NCBI RefSeq assembly: GCF_016801865.2 | Contig: NC_068939.1 | Location: 39,594,747 to 39,658,746, forward strand | Length of the DNA: 64,000 nucleotides | Reading direction: 5' to 3' | DNA from: Culex pipiens pallens | Lineage: Eukaryota > Arthropoda > Insecta > Diptera > Culicidae | Shown here: positions 11,632 to 23,488 of the stretch, piece by piece | Position numbering within the stretch: the stretch's first letter is position 1 | Layout of the letters: each line of letters starts with the position of its first letter | The notes under the pieces: model-generated | What the model saw: the letters and a program-made list of their open reading frames with translations, nothing else | Told to the model about the DNA's origin: nothing | Databases searched by the model: none | Made by a program: the position numbers and the translations under genes

Positions 11632-12870
11632 TACAAAAGAAAAATAAATACATTTTGCACACCCCAAAAATAACATCAATCTGGTGAGAGTCAAGTGAGA
11701 GTCATATCCAGATTACCAAGGCCACACCCCAACCGTCTCGGCTATCTCACCGTTTTATAAATGCTGTGTTTAACGCCGAAGTATCAGTAGGATTCCCATA
11801 CGTCGTATACACAGCAAAAAAAAATACACGTTTGTCTTTGAATACAAAAACATTTAAATAACTTATGCCCTTCTAAAATGTCATTATCGAGTGCAACTGG
11901 CTTCATATACACAAAAATGGCTTATATAGCATAGTTTAAGTAAGAGTAAAGGCAATTTTTCTGAATGGTCCTGAGCATACCATACATGGGAACACCAAAT
12001 CGATCAGAAGATTTCAGGAAGGAACACAATTTCGAATAATGTCAAAGCACTTCATGGGCAGCTCCCCAATTGATATGGAGTTATCAATGATGTTTTTTTT
12101 TGAAAATTGGGATTTTTTGGACAAAATTTCATAAATATTTTAAAAGTCGTAAAATTACTGCAGTTTTTTTTGCTAGTCTAGTATTCTAGGAAAACTTAAA
12201 TCTCAAATCTTGAAAAAAATATTAGAGTTCCACAAGAACTGCACTACTAAAACCATGCCGCGCACGCGCATCGCAGTTCTTGGGCAGAAATTAAGATTGC
12301 AATTAGTGCGGATTAAGGTGAGGGCCCGGGCAAAAAAATCGAGAACCCCACGTTTTGGTACAGGTAAGCCACCAGCGCCACGAGGCAGCTGCAAGTTGAG
12401 TCTTCAAGTGCGAACGCTGCAGATCATCATCGAAAGTAGGCAAGGGTAAGGGAGGGTGAGGTTAAGGACTCCTTCTGGTGGACCCCTCGAAATGTGTGAG
12501 TCACGAGACACATGTTTCCTTTTTACGTTATTAATTACCCCATTCGGGAAAAACGGAACGCGCGCGATGGTCGTAAACGCCGCACTTAAACCTCTAACCG
12601 TTGGGGTAGGTTCTCTGTCGGCCATCCACCAATACACCAATCCCCTGATGGTGGTGTGCTGTTGGTGATGCTGTAATTCTCGAGAAGAAGTGCAAGATGC
12701 GTGATTATGGTCTGTCACGCGGCGGTAAGGAAGATACATTGAGTGCAGTTTATTGCCCGGGGCAAGAAAGTATGGACGCGAGAATGGTTTGTGTCGAGAT
12801 TTGATGAAAATTTGTGGAAAATCATTGATCATAACATGAAATGACACAGGGAGAGGGCACTGAATATCAT
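11632..12870. other. Spacer, mostly AT-rich with a GC-richer 12.2-12.8 kb part
   Basis: No gene is supported. A solitary ACACAGCAAAAAA end near 11810 may be a fragment of the preceding family. The 12.2-12.87 kb part is less AT-rich and carries overlapping ORFs on both strands (the longest is 162 codons, minus strand) with no family resemblance. Confidence 0.45.
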
Positions 12871-15690
12871 CCCGAGCAGGGGTAAATAACACGGGAATAT
12901 CAAATTTTGGTATTACTTGGGGGAAATAACAGGGACCAAAATGTGCCCTTGGTTGCCCAGTAATAGATGGTAAAACACCATGAAATCATACCAATGTCTT
13001 GTATGTGGAAGGGCAAAGCAACACCAAACCATGTTATTCCAAGGGTAAAATAATACCACAAAATAAAAGCATTTCAATGCCAAGTTGAGGTCTTCTGTAT
13101 TTTTGAACATTGCTTGAATACCAAAACTTGGTATTGCCATGGTTTTATTTTTAGGTATTGCAGGAAAAATCAGATTTTGGGTTTCCACATACATGATTCT
13201 GGTATGATTTCATGGTATTTTACCAACTATTACTGGGCAACCAAGGGCACATTTTGGTCACTGGTATTTGCACAAGTAATAACAAAACTAGGAATTTTCA
13301 TGTCATTTTCAGTGCAGCAGTTGCAGTTAGTGAAAAACGGAAATGATTCATATGCAACAGCCAAATCTACTCACCTGATGATTCCATGTTGTTCTTAGTG
13401 ATATTCTTCACCACATCGAATACATTTGTCATTGATGAACGGCTTGTGCTTGAAGTTCTTGAAGCTTCTGAAAAATAACAAGATTGAAAAATAAGTGTTA
13501 TTAAAATGAAATTGAATTGAAATTCACCAAAATTCAATAATTTGTCGATTTACTCGTTTTTCAAAGTATTTGGTTATCCAGACTTAGAGAAATTTCCACG
13601 ATTTAAAAAAAAAAATCTTGGTGGGTATATAAAAAAAATGAAAATCTGCTTTAACATTTTTGGGTTTCAAGTCATTTAGCGCAAAATTTATTATCTTGTC
13701 AAAATTGGTAAAAAATTTCCCATAGTTTTAGAGGAATATGAAAAGAACACTTACATACCAAAATATGGTATCCTGGCTTAGAAAATTTTCAACAATTTCA
13801 AGTCATTTCTTCAGGGGGTATATCAAAAATGTTTAGAATCAAGTTTGAAATTTTCGGTTTTCAATGAAAGCATTCGCTTTGAGACATCATTTTAGCGCAA
13901 AATTAATTATTTTGTCAAAATTGGTCAAAATTTTCCCATAATTTCAGAGGAATTTGATAAAACACTCTAATGAAAAATTCTCTACAAAACCGGAAATGGA
14001 TTTTATTTGTATTTTTTTATTTGACTCAAACTTTGTGTGACCAAATAAGCTATTTTGTGTCATTGGTTCACTCATACAAGTCTCCATACAATTTTGGCTG
14101 TTGTCCGTACAAAAATAGTATTTAAATATTCAAACAGCTGTAACTTTTGAGTGAATTTTCTGATCATATTGGTGTCTTCGGCAAAGTTGCAATTTTTCGA
14201 TTTTTAAAAATAGTGACCATGAGTTACCACTTCTAAAAAATTTTTTTTGAAGATTTCAAAAAATTGCTATAAAATTGTCAAAGAGACATTGAAGATTGAA
14301 CCTCGGGTTGCTGAGATAGAACCGCTTTAAGAAAAAGAAACACGAAAATTGAAGTTTTCTAAATCTCACAAAAACAACCCACCATATTCTAATGTCGATA
14401 TCTCAGCAACTAATGGTCCGATTTTCATTGTTTAAACATTAAATATTCGTGAAATTTTCCGATCTTTTCGAAAAAAATATTTCGAAAATTTTTAAATCAA
14501 GACTAGCATTTTTAATAGGCGTAATATTCAATGTTTGGCCCTTTTAAAATGAAAGTCTTGATTAACAAATTTTCAAAATATTTTTTTTTCGAAAAGATCG
14601 AAGATTTAGAAAACTTCAATTTTCGTGTTTCTTTTTCTTGAAGCGGCTCTTTCTCAGCAACCCGAGGTCTAATCTTCAATGTCTCTTTGACAATTGTATA
14701 GCAAATTTTTTGAAATTAAAAAAAATCTTTAGAAATGGTCACTCATGATCACTATTTTTAAAAATTGAAAAACTGCAGATATTTTGCTAAAATAAAACTA
14801 TCGGTTGCTATATATTGAAAACGGAGCCTTTTATCAAAAAATCAGTACAGTACTTTTCGATTGCAAATTCAATTTTGCATTAAAAAATATTGTCAAACTT
14901 ATTTTTGCACGAAACTTCGATTTTTTTTTCCAAAAATCACTTTTTCTAAAATTTATAACTAGGCGGCAGATTTTTTACCATGTTTCTCTGTGGCTCATAA
15001 GTTGCGGATTTTTGTCCCCTAAAACATATAAAAAATCTCGAAAATGAAAAAATACATATTTTGAGAAATTGAGTTTTAGTGAAAAAAAAAGTTGATAAAA
15101 AAATCTGCAATTTTTTTTCCGTGTACCTATTTTTTTCTCAAAAGTCCTCAACAATACCTACAACTTTGCCGAAAACACCAAATTGATCAGAAAATTCTGT
15201 CAAAAGTTACAGCTGTTTCAATATTTACATACCATTTTTGTATGGACAGCAGCCAAAATTGTATGGGTGAACCAATGACCTAAAATAGCTTTTTTGGTCA
15301 TAGGGAAGGCTCCCACATAGTTTGAGTCAAATCAAAAAATACAAAAAATAAAAATGGTCGAAATCGGCCGATTTCGTAGAGAGTTGCTCTAATACCAAAA
15401 TGTGGTGGCAATATTAATTACTTTGTCAAAATTGGTTAAAATTATTCCATAGTTTAAGATGAATTTGATAAAATACTGTAATACCAAAAGAATACCAAAA
15501 TGTGGTGTCCGACCATTGAAAAATTCTGCAATTTTGCAATATCAAAACAATACCTTAAATTGGTATGATACCAAATTTTGCTCTTGCATAATCCTTAAGA
15601 CAAATTTTAAATTTAAAATACCAAAATTTTATATTGATGATACCAGAAAGGTATTATTACACAGTTCCCTTGCTATTTACCCATTCTCGA
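12871..15690. mobile_element. 2.8-kb TIR element with ATACCAAA subrepeats, split by a palindrome
   Basis: The left end CCCGAGCAGGGGTAAATAAC is matched inversely by the right end near 15662-15690, which read inverted is CGAGAATGGGTAAATAGCA. The interior holds many TACCAAAAT/ATTTTGGTA motifs. It also has roughly repeated units containing TTTTGTCAAAATTGGT and TTTCCCATA (near 13700, 13910 and 15430). A separate inverted repeat occupies about 12900-13300 (CCAAAATGTGCCCTTGGTTG on one arm, its inverse on the other). The element is interrupted at 13972-15389 by a member of the GAGCARTTCTCT palindrome family. No transposase ORF is seen. Confidence 0.7.
13972..15389. mobile_element. Palindromic (foldback) element, copy 4, nested
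   Basis: A diverged 1.4-kb member of the same family as 8099-10018. Arms meet near 14540. The right end reads AGAGAGTTGCTC and the left end GAAAAATTCTCTAC. It is flanked by a 4-bp direct repeat TAAT (13968-13971; 15390-15393), consistent with a target-site duplication. On both sides the host ATACCAAA element continues, so this insertion is younger than its host. Confidence 0.85.
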
Positions 15691-17330
15691 GTTAAGGAAT
15701 TTTGAGAATGAGCCCTTTTCATATGTTGGTTCCGATATTTTTCTGTTTCCGCTAGTGACAATGTTGAATAATTGACCCGATATATCTCCAACTGCATCAT
15801 GTCTCGTTCACTTCCTCATTCTACTCATTTGTTACAATACACCCTTTTTGTTTGCCAACACATACTTCCTGACCTACATAAACACCAGACAGATCATCGA
15901 GTGCACATGTCGCGGACCTCTCTTTCTCGTTCTTTCCATCCAATCGCATATATTTTATGTTTCATAGTTTCGGGAAAATGCACCAACATGAAACCTTGAC
16001 AGTGAGCCACTTCCCAAAGGGACACGCTCAGATTTTACGACTTTTCTCCGCGACCCTTCGACCAGCTTCTGCACCAGCAGTCACCATTTTTATGCAAACC
16101 AAAACCAGCTGCAACACTGCCAACTAATATGGTGTAACATAACTGCTCGGAAGAGGAAAAATTGGTTTCGACTGCTGTGTTATGGATTCTGGGAAGTTCG
16201 GGAAGGCATGCATGCTGCGGATCTTATTTTAAGCCCATGGAGCGCCAAAAGAAGGGGAAAACAAAAGGGTAATAATTTCAATCACGAGCGACACGAACGA
16301 CATGTGACATTTAATGTGTCAAACGATAGATAAGGTCTTTTGAGTTGGAGTCCCATCGGGGATAGGGGTTTTCGAATCTTTGGAAGTGCAATTCCCCTAT
16401 TTCGAAAAGTCCAACTCCCTCAAATTAAGACACATGACGTTTTGAGGTTATGTGATTCCCACACAGCATCATCTTCATCAGCGCCATCAGATCAGCTCGT
16501 GACCGTGAAAATTTTTCCTCGTTTCGGATCATTCATCTTGTTAATCATGTTGGGAAAATCCAATTATAAAACATCTTCGCCGCCAGGGAAAAACCCACGC
16601 AAGTGTACGCGCCACCCCACCGTGGCGTCGCCCGGACCAAGGTGCGAGAATGCAATTAAATTTTATCGTAAATTGATGAAGTGATACCTATTTATACACG
16701 TCCCGGAGATAATTATTTCCCAATACAGTGCAACTCAAGCTCAAGGGGAAAAAGGAAAACTTTTCGTCGGAAAATGAAGGGAATAAAAATAATAATAAAT
16801 TTATCCTCCTTCTAAATTTAGACGTCATCGTCTCGCTGTCAGGGAAGGTCCCCTATGGACTGCGGATGGAGGGATTGACATTAGGAGAGATGCTGTTGTT
16901 GTTTTTATTGAAGAAGGGAGAGGCAAAATTGGGCCAACGCGCGCTGAACATATTGGAAATGTCGTTTTGGACGGTATTGGAATTGAATAGAGGAAGATGG
17001 GAAGGGTGTTTTCATGTTGAAAACATTTAATTCCATGGCCTGTGAATGATTTTAATTGATGTTTTGCACAACTTAGTTAGTGTTAATTAATAAACTTGAG
17101 ATTATTGTTTGTTTTATAAGTGTTTATCACTAAACTCAAGCTATGTATTCGGCTCTTACCAAACTTACCAAAATTGCAAAGGAACCAAATTCTTTGTTGA
17201 TTTTTTCTGCAAGTTAACAAAAAAAAATAATAAAAATAGATCAAAACTATCAACAAAAAACACTGCCCGACATATTTTTGAATAAATTCAAGAAATGCGA
17301 TCGCGACCAAAATAAAAACCAGTGTTGCGA
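15691..17330. other. GC-richer single-copy block
   Basis: From 15.7 to 17.0 kb the sequence is less AT-rich and shows no repeats that I can delimit. ORFs up to 114 codons occur (16340-16684, + strand), but they lack family resemblance and convincing start context. It is candidate upstream regulatory DNA for the gene starting at 23.5 kb; that is inference. Confidence 0.4.
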
Positions 17331-17475
17331 TTTTGAGCGCTCATCCGTTCATGAGCGAGCATTTTTCGCACATTCGTGAGGAGGAGTGCGACGCGAGCTA
17401 GCTCACGTTTGCTCGTGCTCGTGTTTGCTCTTTGCTCGCGCTCGCGCTCATTTTTGCTCATTGAGCAAAATGAGC
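17331..17475. repeat. GAGC/GCTC-rich low-complexity stretch
   Basis: Dense GCTC and GAGC motifs (GAGCGCTCAT, TTTGCTCGTGCTCGTGTTTG, CTCGCGCTCGCGCTC, GCTCATTGAGC) form many small palindromes. Similar GAGC wording occurs at the ends of the hAT-type MITE at 34556-35223, so it may be the terminus of a related element. No partner end is visible. Confidence 0.6.
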
Positions 17476-17671
17476 GGTATTTTTTACCTGTAACGGGTAA
17501 ACGATAATAACTTTTTTGTTTCAGCAGAGCTTAGAGGTTGGTTTTTTTTAAATGGAGGCTTGAATAGGCTAATCTCTAATAATATTGGATGAAGTTATTT
17601 GTCATATTTTTTGGTTTTGAAACTTGTTTTGGAGTCAGAGTTAAGGGGTTAAGGTGATACATTAAGATCTG

Positions 17672-17887
17672 TACACAGTAAAAAAAACATAGAAATATTA
17701 CATCTGGGAAGTACGTCTTTTATGTTAGAAAAATGCGTAATTTTACTTCTGAAAATGTGTAATTTTGCCACTTTTCTGGTGTAATGCAACTTTTTCAGTC
17801 TAAATCGAGGTAAAATTATAACATTCAAGAGGTAATATTCAACCTTACAAAATTACAACTTCCAAATGTACACTTTTTTACTGTGTA
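17672..17887. mobile_element. 216-bp MITE with TACACAGTAAAAAA ends
   Basis: It starts TACACAGTAAAAAAA and ends TTTTTTACTGTGTA. A weaker subterminal match (TACATCTGGGAAGTA on the left, ACTTCCAAATGTA on the right) extends the inverted repeat to about 35 bp. The interior is rich in GTAATTTTAC-like words. The outer TA may be the target duplication. It is non-coding. Confidence 0.75.
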
Positions 17888-18000
17888 GAAATAATTCGAT
17901 TAATAAAAAAAAGTTGATAATAGAGTGACACGTGAAAGTGAACTATTTAATAATGCTGAAAAGTATCTTTTAAGGAATACAAATATGTTTTCTTGATAAT

Positions 18001-19861
18001 GAGCAAATCTCTACGGAATCGGTCTTTTTTCTTTAATTTTAATTTTTGTATTTTTTAATCCGGCTAAAACTTTTTTGGTGCCTTCGGTATGCCCAAAGAA
18101 GCCATTTTGCATCATTAGTTTGTCCATATAATTTTCCATACAAATTTGGCAGCTGTCCATACAAAAATGATATGTGAAAATTCAAAAATCTGTATCTTTT
18201 GAAGAAATTTTTTGATCGATTTGGTGTCTTCGGCAAAGTTGTAGGTATGGATATGGACTACACTGAAAAAAAATGATACACGGTAAAAAAAAATTGGTGA
18301 TTTTTAATTTAACTTTTTGTCACTAAAACTTGATTTGCAAAAAAACACTATTTTTATTTTTTTTATTTTTTGATATGTTTTAGAGGACATCAAATGCCAA
18401 CTTTTCAGAAATTTCCAGAATGGGCAAAAAATCTTTGACCGAGTTATGATTTTTTGAATCAATACAGATTTTTCAAAAAATCGAAATATTGGTCGCAACA
18501 ATTTTTCAACTTCATTTTTCGATTTAAAATCGAATTTGCAATCAAAAAGTACAGCACTAAATTTTTGATAAAGTGCACCGTTTCCAAGATATAACCATTT
18601 TTAGGTAACTTTTCTGAAAATAGTCGCAGTTTTTCATTTTTTAAAAATAGTGCCCATGTTTGCCCACCATTGAAAAAAATATTTTTGAAAAGCTGAGAAA
18701 ATTCTCTATATTTTGCTTTTTCGGACTTTGTTGATACGACCCTTAGTTGCTGAGATATTGCCATGCAAAGGTTAAAAACAGAAAAATTGATGTTTTCTAA
18801 GTCTCACCCAAACAACCCACCATTTTCTAATGTCGATATCTCAGCAACTATAGGTCCGATTTACAATGTTAAAACATGAAACATTCCGGTCTTTTCGAAA
18901 AAAATATTTTTACTAAATCAATACTAACATTTCAAATGGGCGTAATATTGAATGTTTGACCCGATTGAAATGTTAGTCTTGATTTTAAATTTTTGAAAAT
19001 ATTTTTTTCGAAAAGATCGGGAAATTTAACGAATGTTTCATGTTTTAACATTGTAAATCGGACCTATAGTTGCTGAGATATCGACATTAGAAAATGGTGG
19101 GTTGTTTGGGTGAGACTTAGAAAACATCAATTTTTCTGTTTTTTAACCTTTGCATGGCTTTATCTCAGCAACTAAGGGTCGTATCAACTAAGTCCGAAAA
19201 AGAAAAATGTAGAGAATTTTCGCAGCTTTTCAAAAAAAAAATTTTCAATAGTGGGCAAACATGGGCATTATTTCTAAAAATTGAAAAACTGCGACTATTT
19301 TCAAAAAAGTTACCAAAAAATTTTTATAACTTGGAAACGGTGCACTTTATCAAAAATTTAGTGCTGTACTTTTTGATTGCAAATTCGATTTTACATCGAA
19401 AAATGAAGTTGAAAAATTGTTGCGACCAATATTTCGATTTTTTGAAAAAATCTGTATTGATTCAAAAAGTCATAACTCGGTCAAAGATTTTTTGCCCATT
19501 CTGGAAATTTCTGAAAAGTTGGCATTTTATGACCACTAAAACATATAAAAAAAAGTGTTTTTTTGCAAATCAAGTTTTAGTGACAAAAAGTTAAATTAAA
19601 AATCACCAATTTTTTTTTACCGTGTATCATTTTTTTTCAGTGTAGTCAAATCGATCAAAAAATTCCTTCAAAAGATACAGATTTTTGAATTTTCACATAT
19701 CATTTTTGTATGGACAGCTGCCAAATTTGTATGGAAAATTACATGGACAAACTAATGATGCAAAATGGCTTCTTTGGGCATACCGAAGGCACCAAAAAAG
19801 TTTCAGCCGGATTAAAAAATACAAAAAAAAATGGAATGACCGAAATCTCAGAGAATTGCTC
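18001..19861. mobile_element. 1.86-kb palindromic (foldback) element, copy 2
   Basis: Same family as 8099-10018. It begins GAGCAAATCTCTACGG and ends AGAGAATTGCTC, with a 4-bp direct repeat TAAT on both sides (17997-18000; 19862-19865). Arms of about 900 bp meet near 18940. The 146-codon ORF in the right arm and 101- and 65-codon ORFs in the left arm translate the same repeat text and are not treated as genes. Confidence 0.9.
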
Positions 19862-20121
19862 TAATACGTTTAGTCATGTTTTAATTCCTGGGCACCTCAT
19901 CTTGTTTAGTCAATTATTTGTAAATAATTTTGCATAATAAAAGTCAAATCTGTGTCTTACATAATTTTCACATCAATTATCTTATTTATATGCTGGAGTC
20001 GATCCGAATAAATAAATGAGAAATGAGCGTGCTCACAAGTAAAAACATGTTTTAATATAAAAAAAATCGATTACCATCCTATTTACAGCTTATTTAAGAC
20101 CTAAAAATTCCGTTCCGGGGT

Positions 20122-20551
20122 CGGGTCAATCGGCAAGAAACCGATTGGCAGAAATTTCAATCGGCAGAAAACTAAATGGCAGAAAAGGTCAATTGGCAGA
20201 ATTTCAAGTGGCAGAAAAGGTCAATCGGCAGAAAGGATCAATAAGCAGAAAATTAAAAAGCCGAATAATCAAATGGCCGATTATTAAAAGGCAGAAAAGT
20301 TAAATGGCAGAAAGTTATTCAGCAGAAATATTAAATAGCTGAAAATTAATTATCAGAAAATAAAATGTCAGAAAGCTGATCAGCAGAAAAATTAAACAGC
20401 TGAAAATTAGTCAGCAGAAAATTAAATGGCAGAATAGTTTATTGGCAGAATACTTAAATGGAAGATTAGATGGTTGGCAGAATAATTATTAGGCAGAAAA
20501 GTTTAATGGCAGAATAGTTGAATGGCAGAAATTAATTGGCAGTTTTTTTCC
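20122..20551 (+). repeat. GGCAGAA short-period array
   Basis: About 20 irregular copies of a roughly 20-bp unit of the form AATTAAATGGCAGAAAA. Variants include TCGGCAGAAA, TCAGCAGAAA and TGGCAGAATA. It looks like a degenerate minisatellite. The unit is 20-22 bp, so no reading frame persists. Confidence 0.85.
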
Positions 20552-20882
20552 CTTTCCATATTGGTTCGAATATTCAGGGAGCAATTTGTTTTCAACAGTT
20601 TGCAAAATTTCAATGGAAATGCATTGAAAGCATGGTGATTGCTGTAATGGAAAGGATTGCGGTAAAGGAAAGGGGCACGAAAGGATTTTTCTAAAGCGGG
20701 ACGCAGCTGAAAACGAGCGGAAATGATAAGATTCGGTTGACGTTTTTCGCGATATGCTTGTTTGCAATATATTTGGATGAAAATCCAAAAGTGCATCAAA
20801 TGCCGAATCTCAAAACGCAGAATCTTAAAATGTCAAACAATTGAAATAACGGATTATATCGGACAAAATTCAACTTTGATTG

Positions 20883-21065
20883 CACGGAGAAAAAAGAGTT
20901 CTTAAAATCGTGAACAAGCGTTCATGAAAATGGGAACCTCGAACAAAGTGTTCAAATTCCATGGTACGATTTTGAAAAACGTACCATGAAATTTGAACAC
21001 TTTGTTCGTGGTTCTCATTTTCATGAACGCTTGTTCACGATTTTGGGAACTCTTTTTTCTCCGTG
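20883..21065. mobile_element. 183-bp near-perfect palindrome MITE
   Basis: The element reads CACGGAGAAAAAAGAGTTC inward from one end and its inverse from the other. Nearly every base pairs across arms of about 86 bp, through TGAACAAGCGTTCATGAAAA and GTTCAAATTYCATGGTACG, to a loop of about 11 bases (ATTTTGAAAAA). It is non-coding. The 62-codon minus-strand ORF inside is a by-product of the palindrome. Confidence 0.9.
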
Positions 21066-22200
21066 TGGCTATATTTTGTAAACGGGGCACTTAATTCGAT
21101 TTAATTTTTAATTTTTACCTAACCCGTCGGCAAATTTTTGGTCCAAACTTATGGCTTAAAATTTCTAAAAATTTAAGCAAGAGTATCAAAAAGTAAAAAC
21201 AATGCAAAATATCAATGAATTTTTGCAAATGTTATTTTCCTTTTGGGATCTAGGTCCCCCCTAGGAAAATCACGGAGTCCAAAAAACTGATTTGGACTGC
21301 AATCTGGACTGGATTATCCAAAATTTCATCAACAATTTTACTTTCATCAAAATTTTCATCAAAAATTTTACTTATCTCAAAAATTACTGGAGTCCTTTCA
21401 CTCAAATTCAACGTATAAAAGTTCTAAGTTTAATCTGTTGTGTTAGCATTACATTTTTGAACAATATTTTTAATAAAAAGATAAAAGAGTTTTTGTGGTA
21501 ACAAATTAAGTTACCGATTTGTCAAAATTGTAACCATCGAGTTACTGACACTTTTTTTTTGTAAATACCAAAGGGAAATCAGGTTAATACACAATATGAC
21601 AAACAAAACAAAATCCGTATTAACTTTTCGCCCTGTTGAAAAGTTAACACGGAATTGTTATGTGTGCAATAGGCTGAAATAACCTTGAAATTGAACATAA
21701 AAGTGAAGAATTTGAAGAAGGCTATGTGCTGTGTTTCAATGTTTTCATTCGACTGAATTTTTAACTTTTTTGCGTATTTACTTGTCTTAATTTAGTGAAA
21801 CAATATGCTTATTGAGATCGCTAATTCAGGTGTATTTTTTAATTTTATTAATTTTACATGTGTTTTTTTTAAATATTGCTTGAAAATTTTTTTTATCTTG
21901 TTAGTACAAATCACAAGGTAATAAAACATAGATTAAAAATTTCCACATTGATTTAGCTGAATTTAAAATGAATTATATTTTATTTACTAACATAATATCT
22001 TCATTTTTTTGTTTATATCATTCCGCCTCATAAATGTCTACACTTTCAAGATGTCCGTCCACTCTCCCGGCACTCAAATCGTTAAAACTTGTCCAAACAT
22101 GTTTCCGTCTTTATGCCTGCTTTCCTCATTCAGCATGTAATATCCTACCCGAAGGGCCAACTAATTTACATAAAGCTCAATTAGTCACACCGCCGACCGT
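21066..22200. other. AT-rich upstream DNA
   Basis: AT-rich and without a gene or a delimitable repeat. Composition becomes more balanced after about 22.02 kb, approaching the promoter region. Confidence 0.5.
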
Positions 22201-22245
22201 TTGCAATGATCGATAAAATACACTACCTACCCGCTACGTTGACTG

Positions 22246-22253
22246 TATCGATA
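22246..22253 (+). promoter_or_regulatory. DRE-type motif TATCGATA
   Basis: An exact TATCGATA, the consensus for DREF in Drosophila promoters, lies about 350 bp upstream of the GA-rich leader. A looser ATCGATAAA copy occurs at about 22209. It is supportive of a nearby promoter but not proof of binding. Confidence 0.4.
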
Positions 22254-22653
22254 AGTATTTTACCAATACTGCTTCATCACGCTACGCTTTTTATTTCATT
22301 TATTCGATTTGTATGCACAAATGTAACAACTTTTTTCTCCCTCCCCACTCCAACCCGTCCAAAGCATCGCCTTTAGGAGCCAACTTTCTCTCTCCCCATC
22401 GTTTTGATCGACCTCACACGAATCATTCCGATTGGCGCGTTCCGAATCAAACCAACACGAGCTCGTTTGGGCTCTCTCTTTCTTGCTCACACACTCTTAT
22501 CGATCAAATTTAGTGGCGACGACGATGATCGCGCACGAGTGCGAGCGAACCAGCAAGGCGGCGAATGTCTGATAATGGTTGTAATGCTCTTATGTACAGC
22601 AATTCAGTTATTCATTGAGGGGAGAGAGAATCATTTCTCTTGCCGAGAGAGAA

Positions 22654-22664
22654 TGCGCATGCGC
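22654..22664. promoter_or_regulatory. NRF-1/erect-wing-type palindrome
   Basis: TGCGCATGCGC matches the palindromic core bound by NRF-1 family factors (Ewg in flies). It lies between GAGA runs, about 50 bp downstream of the TCAGTT initiator match. Confidence 0.4.
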
Positions 22665-22963
22665 TAGTGTTGGTGTGATGCGGTTACCTAGCAATTAAGA
22701 GAGAGCGAGCGTTCAGCTTGTGTTTGTGAAGCGTTCGTGCGCGTTGTTTGCCTGCCGCTACAGCGGCCTACTTGATCGAGAGAGAATTGCTGTGAAGAGT
22801 GGTGAGAGAGCGTCGGCCGGAGAGTGTGGAGACGAAGAGATCAAATTGATCGCGCGCGCACTGCGATAGGTTAATCTGAGTGTAGTGGTGATTAATAAAA
22901 TCGGAGAGCGAGAGGGCGCGTGGCGGGAGAGCCGGCGGAGCGAGCGAGACGGCTGCTGATTAC

Positions 22964-22993
22964 ATGTGGCGTGAGAGAGTCGGTACACAGTGA
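22964..22993 (+). CDS. Upstream ORF 1 in the leader
   Basis: A 9-codon ATG-to-TGA frame (MWRERVGTQ) within the putative 5' leader. It would be met by scanning ribosomes only if transcription starts upstream of it. It is listed as a possible translational control element, not as a protein of known function. Confidence 0.3.
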   Translation: MWRERVGTQ

Positions 22994-23156
22994 CGTGAGG
23001 GTTCGGAGCGGTTTTTTTTGTGCGGTGAAATCTCTCTAAATTGTTTTCTATTTAATTTTAGTTTATCTTTGACGTTTGAATCGAAAGACTGCCGCGCCGA
23101 TACTGCGTCGGTGCATTGGCTCGCACTCTCTGCGTGTGTTATTTTGTTTGATATCG

Positions 23157-23201
23157 ATGTTTGTTTGTTGTTGTTGTTGGGTTGATGTTTTGATATCGTG
23201 A
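23157..23201 (+). CDS. Upstream ORF 2 in the leader
   Basis: A 14-codon ATG-to-TGA frame with four consecutive Cys codons from a TTG repeat (MFVCCCCWVDVLIS). The ATG context (ATCGATGT) is weak. Confidence 0.25.
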   Translation: MFVCCCCWVDVLIS

Positions 23202-23353
23202 TCGCACACACAGTGGATTAATTCGTGTGTCGGTAAAGTAGCGTGAGCGCTCGTAACGCGTGGATTGTGTTTTGAAACTGGCGGATTAATTAGTGCAAAA
23301 AGTGTTGGAAAACCGTACAAATTAGTGAAGCAAAAGTGGATTCAAGGCCTCAA

Positions 23354-23380
23354 ATGTGGTCCAACGGTCACCTATCGTGA
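23354..23380 (+). CDS. Upstream ORF 3 in the leader
   Basis: An 8-codon ATG-to-TGA frame (MWSNGHLS) with a favourable TCAAATG context, ending 108 bases before the main start codon. Of the upstream ORFs it is the one most likely to be initiated and followed by reinitiation. Confidence 0.35.
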   Translation: MWSNGHLS

Positions 23381-23488
23381 GGCGGGTTTTAAGTGTGAAA
23401 ATTTATTTATAAAAATAATAATTCGTGAAAAAAGTGCCCGTCCATAAAAGCCGCCACTCTGGAAGACTACCTGCAGCAAATCGACAAA

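Larger units (their letters stand above)
22600..23488 (+). promoter_or_regulatory. retn: Probable promoter and 5' leader of the ARID gene
   Basis: GC- and GA-rich sequence with repeated GAGAGAG runs (near 22622, 22646, 22700, 22780, 22803 and 22905) contrasts with the AT-rich flanks and runs straight into the first coding exon. A TCAGTT initiator match is at 22604-22609 and a TGCGCATGCGC palindrome at 22654-22664. I see no good 3' splice site between 22.7 and 23.48 kb, so I read it as one unspliced leader of about 0.8-0.9 kb. The exact transcription start is not determined. GAGA clusters suggest GAGA-factor binding and a paused developmental promoter, by analogy with Drosophila. Confidence 0.6.

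Noticed and set aside
12404..12892. 162-codon minus-strand ORF
   Set aside because: Overlaps competing ORFs on the other strand and runs into the TIR of the 12871 element. No domain recognised.
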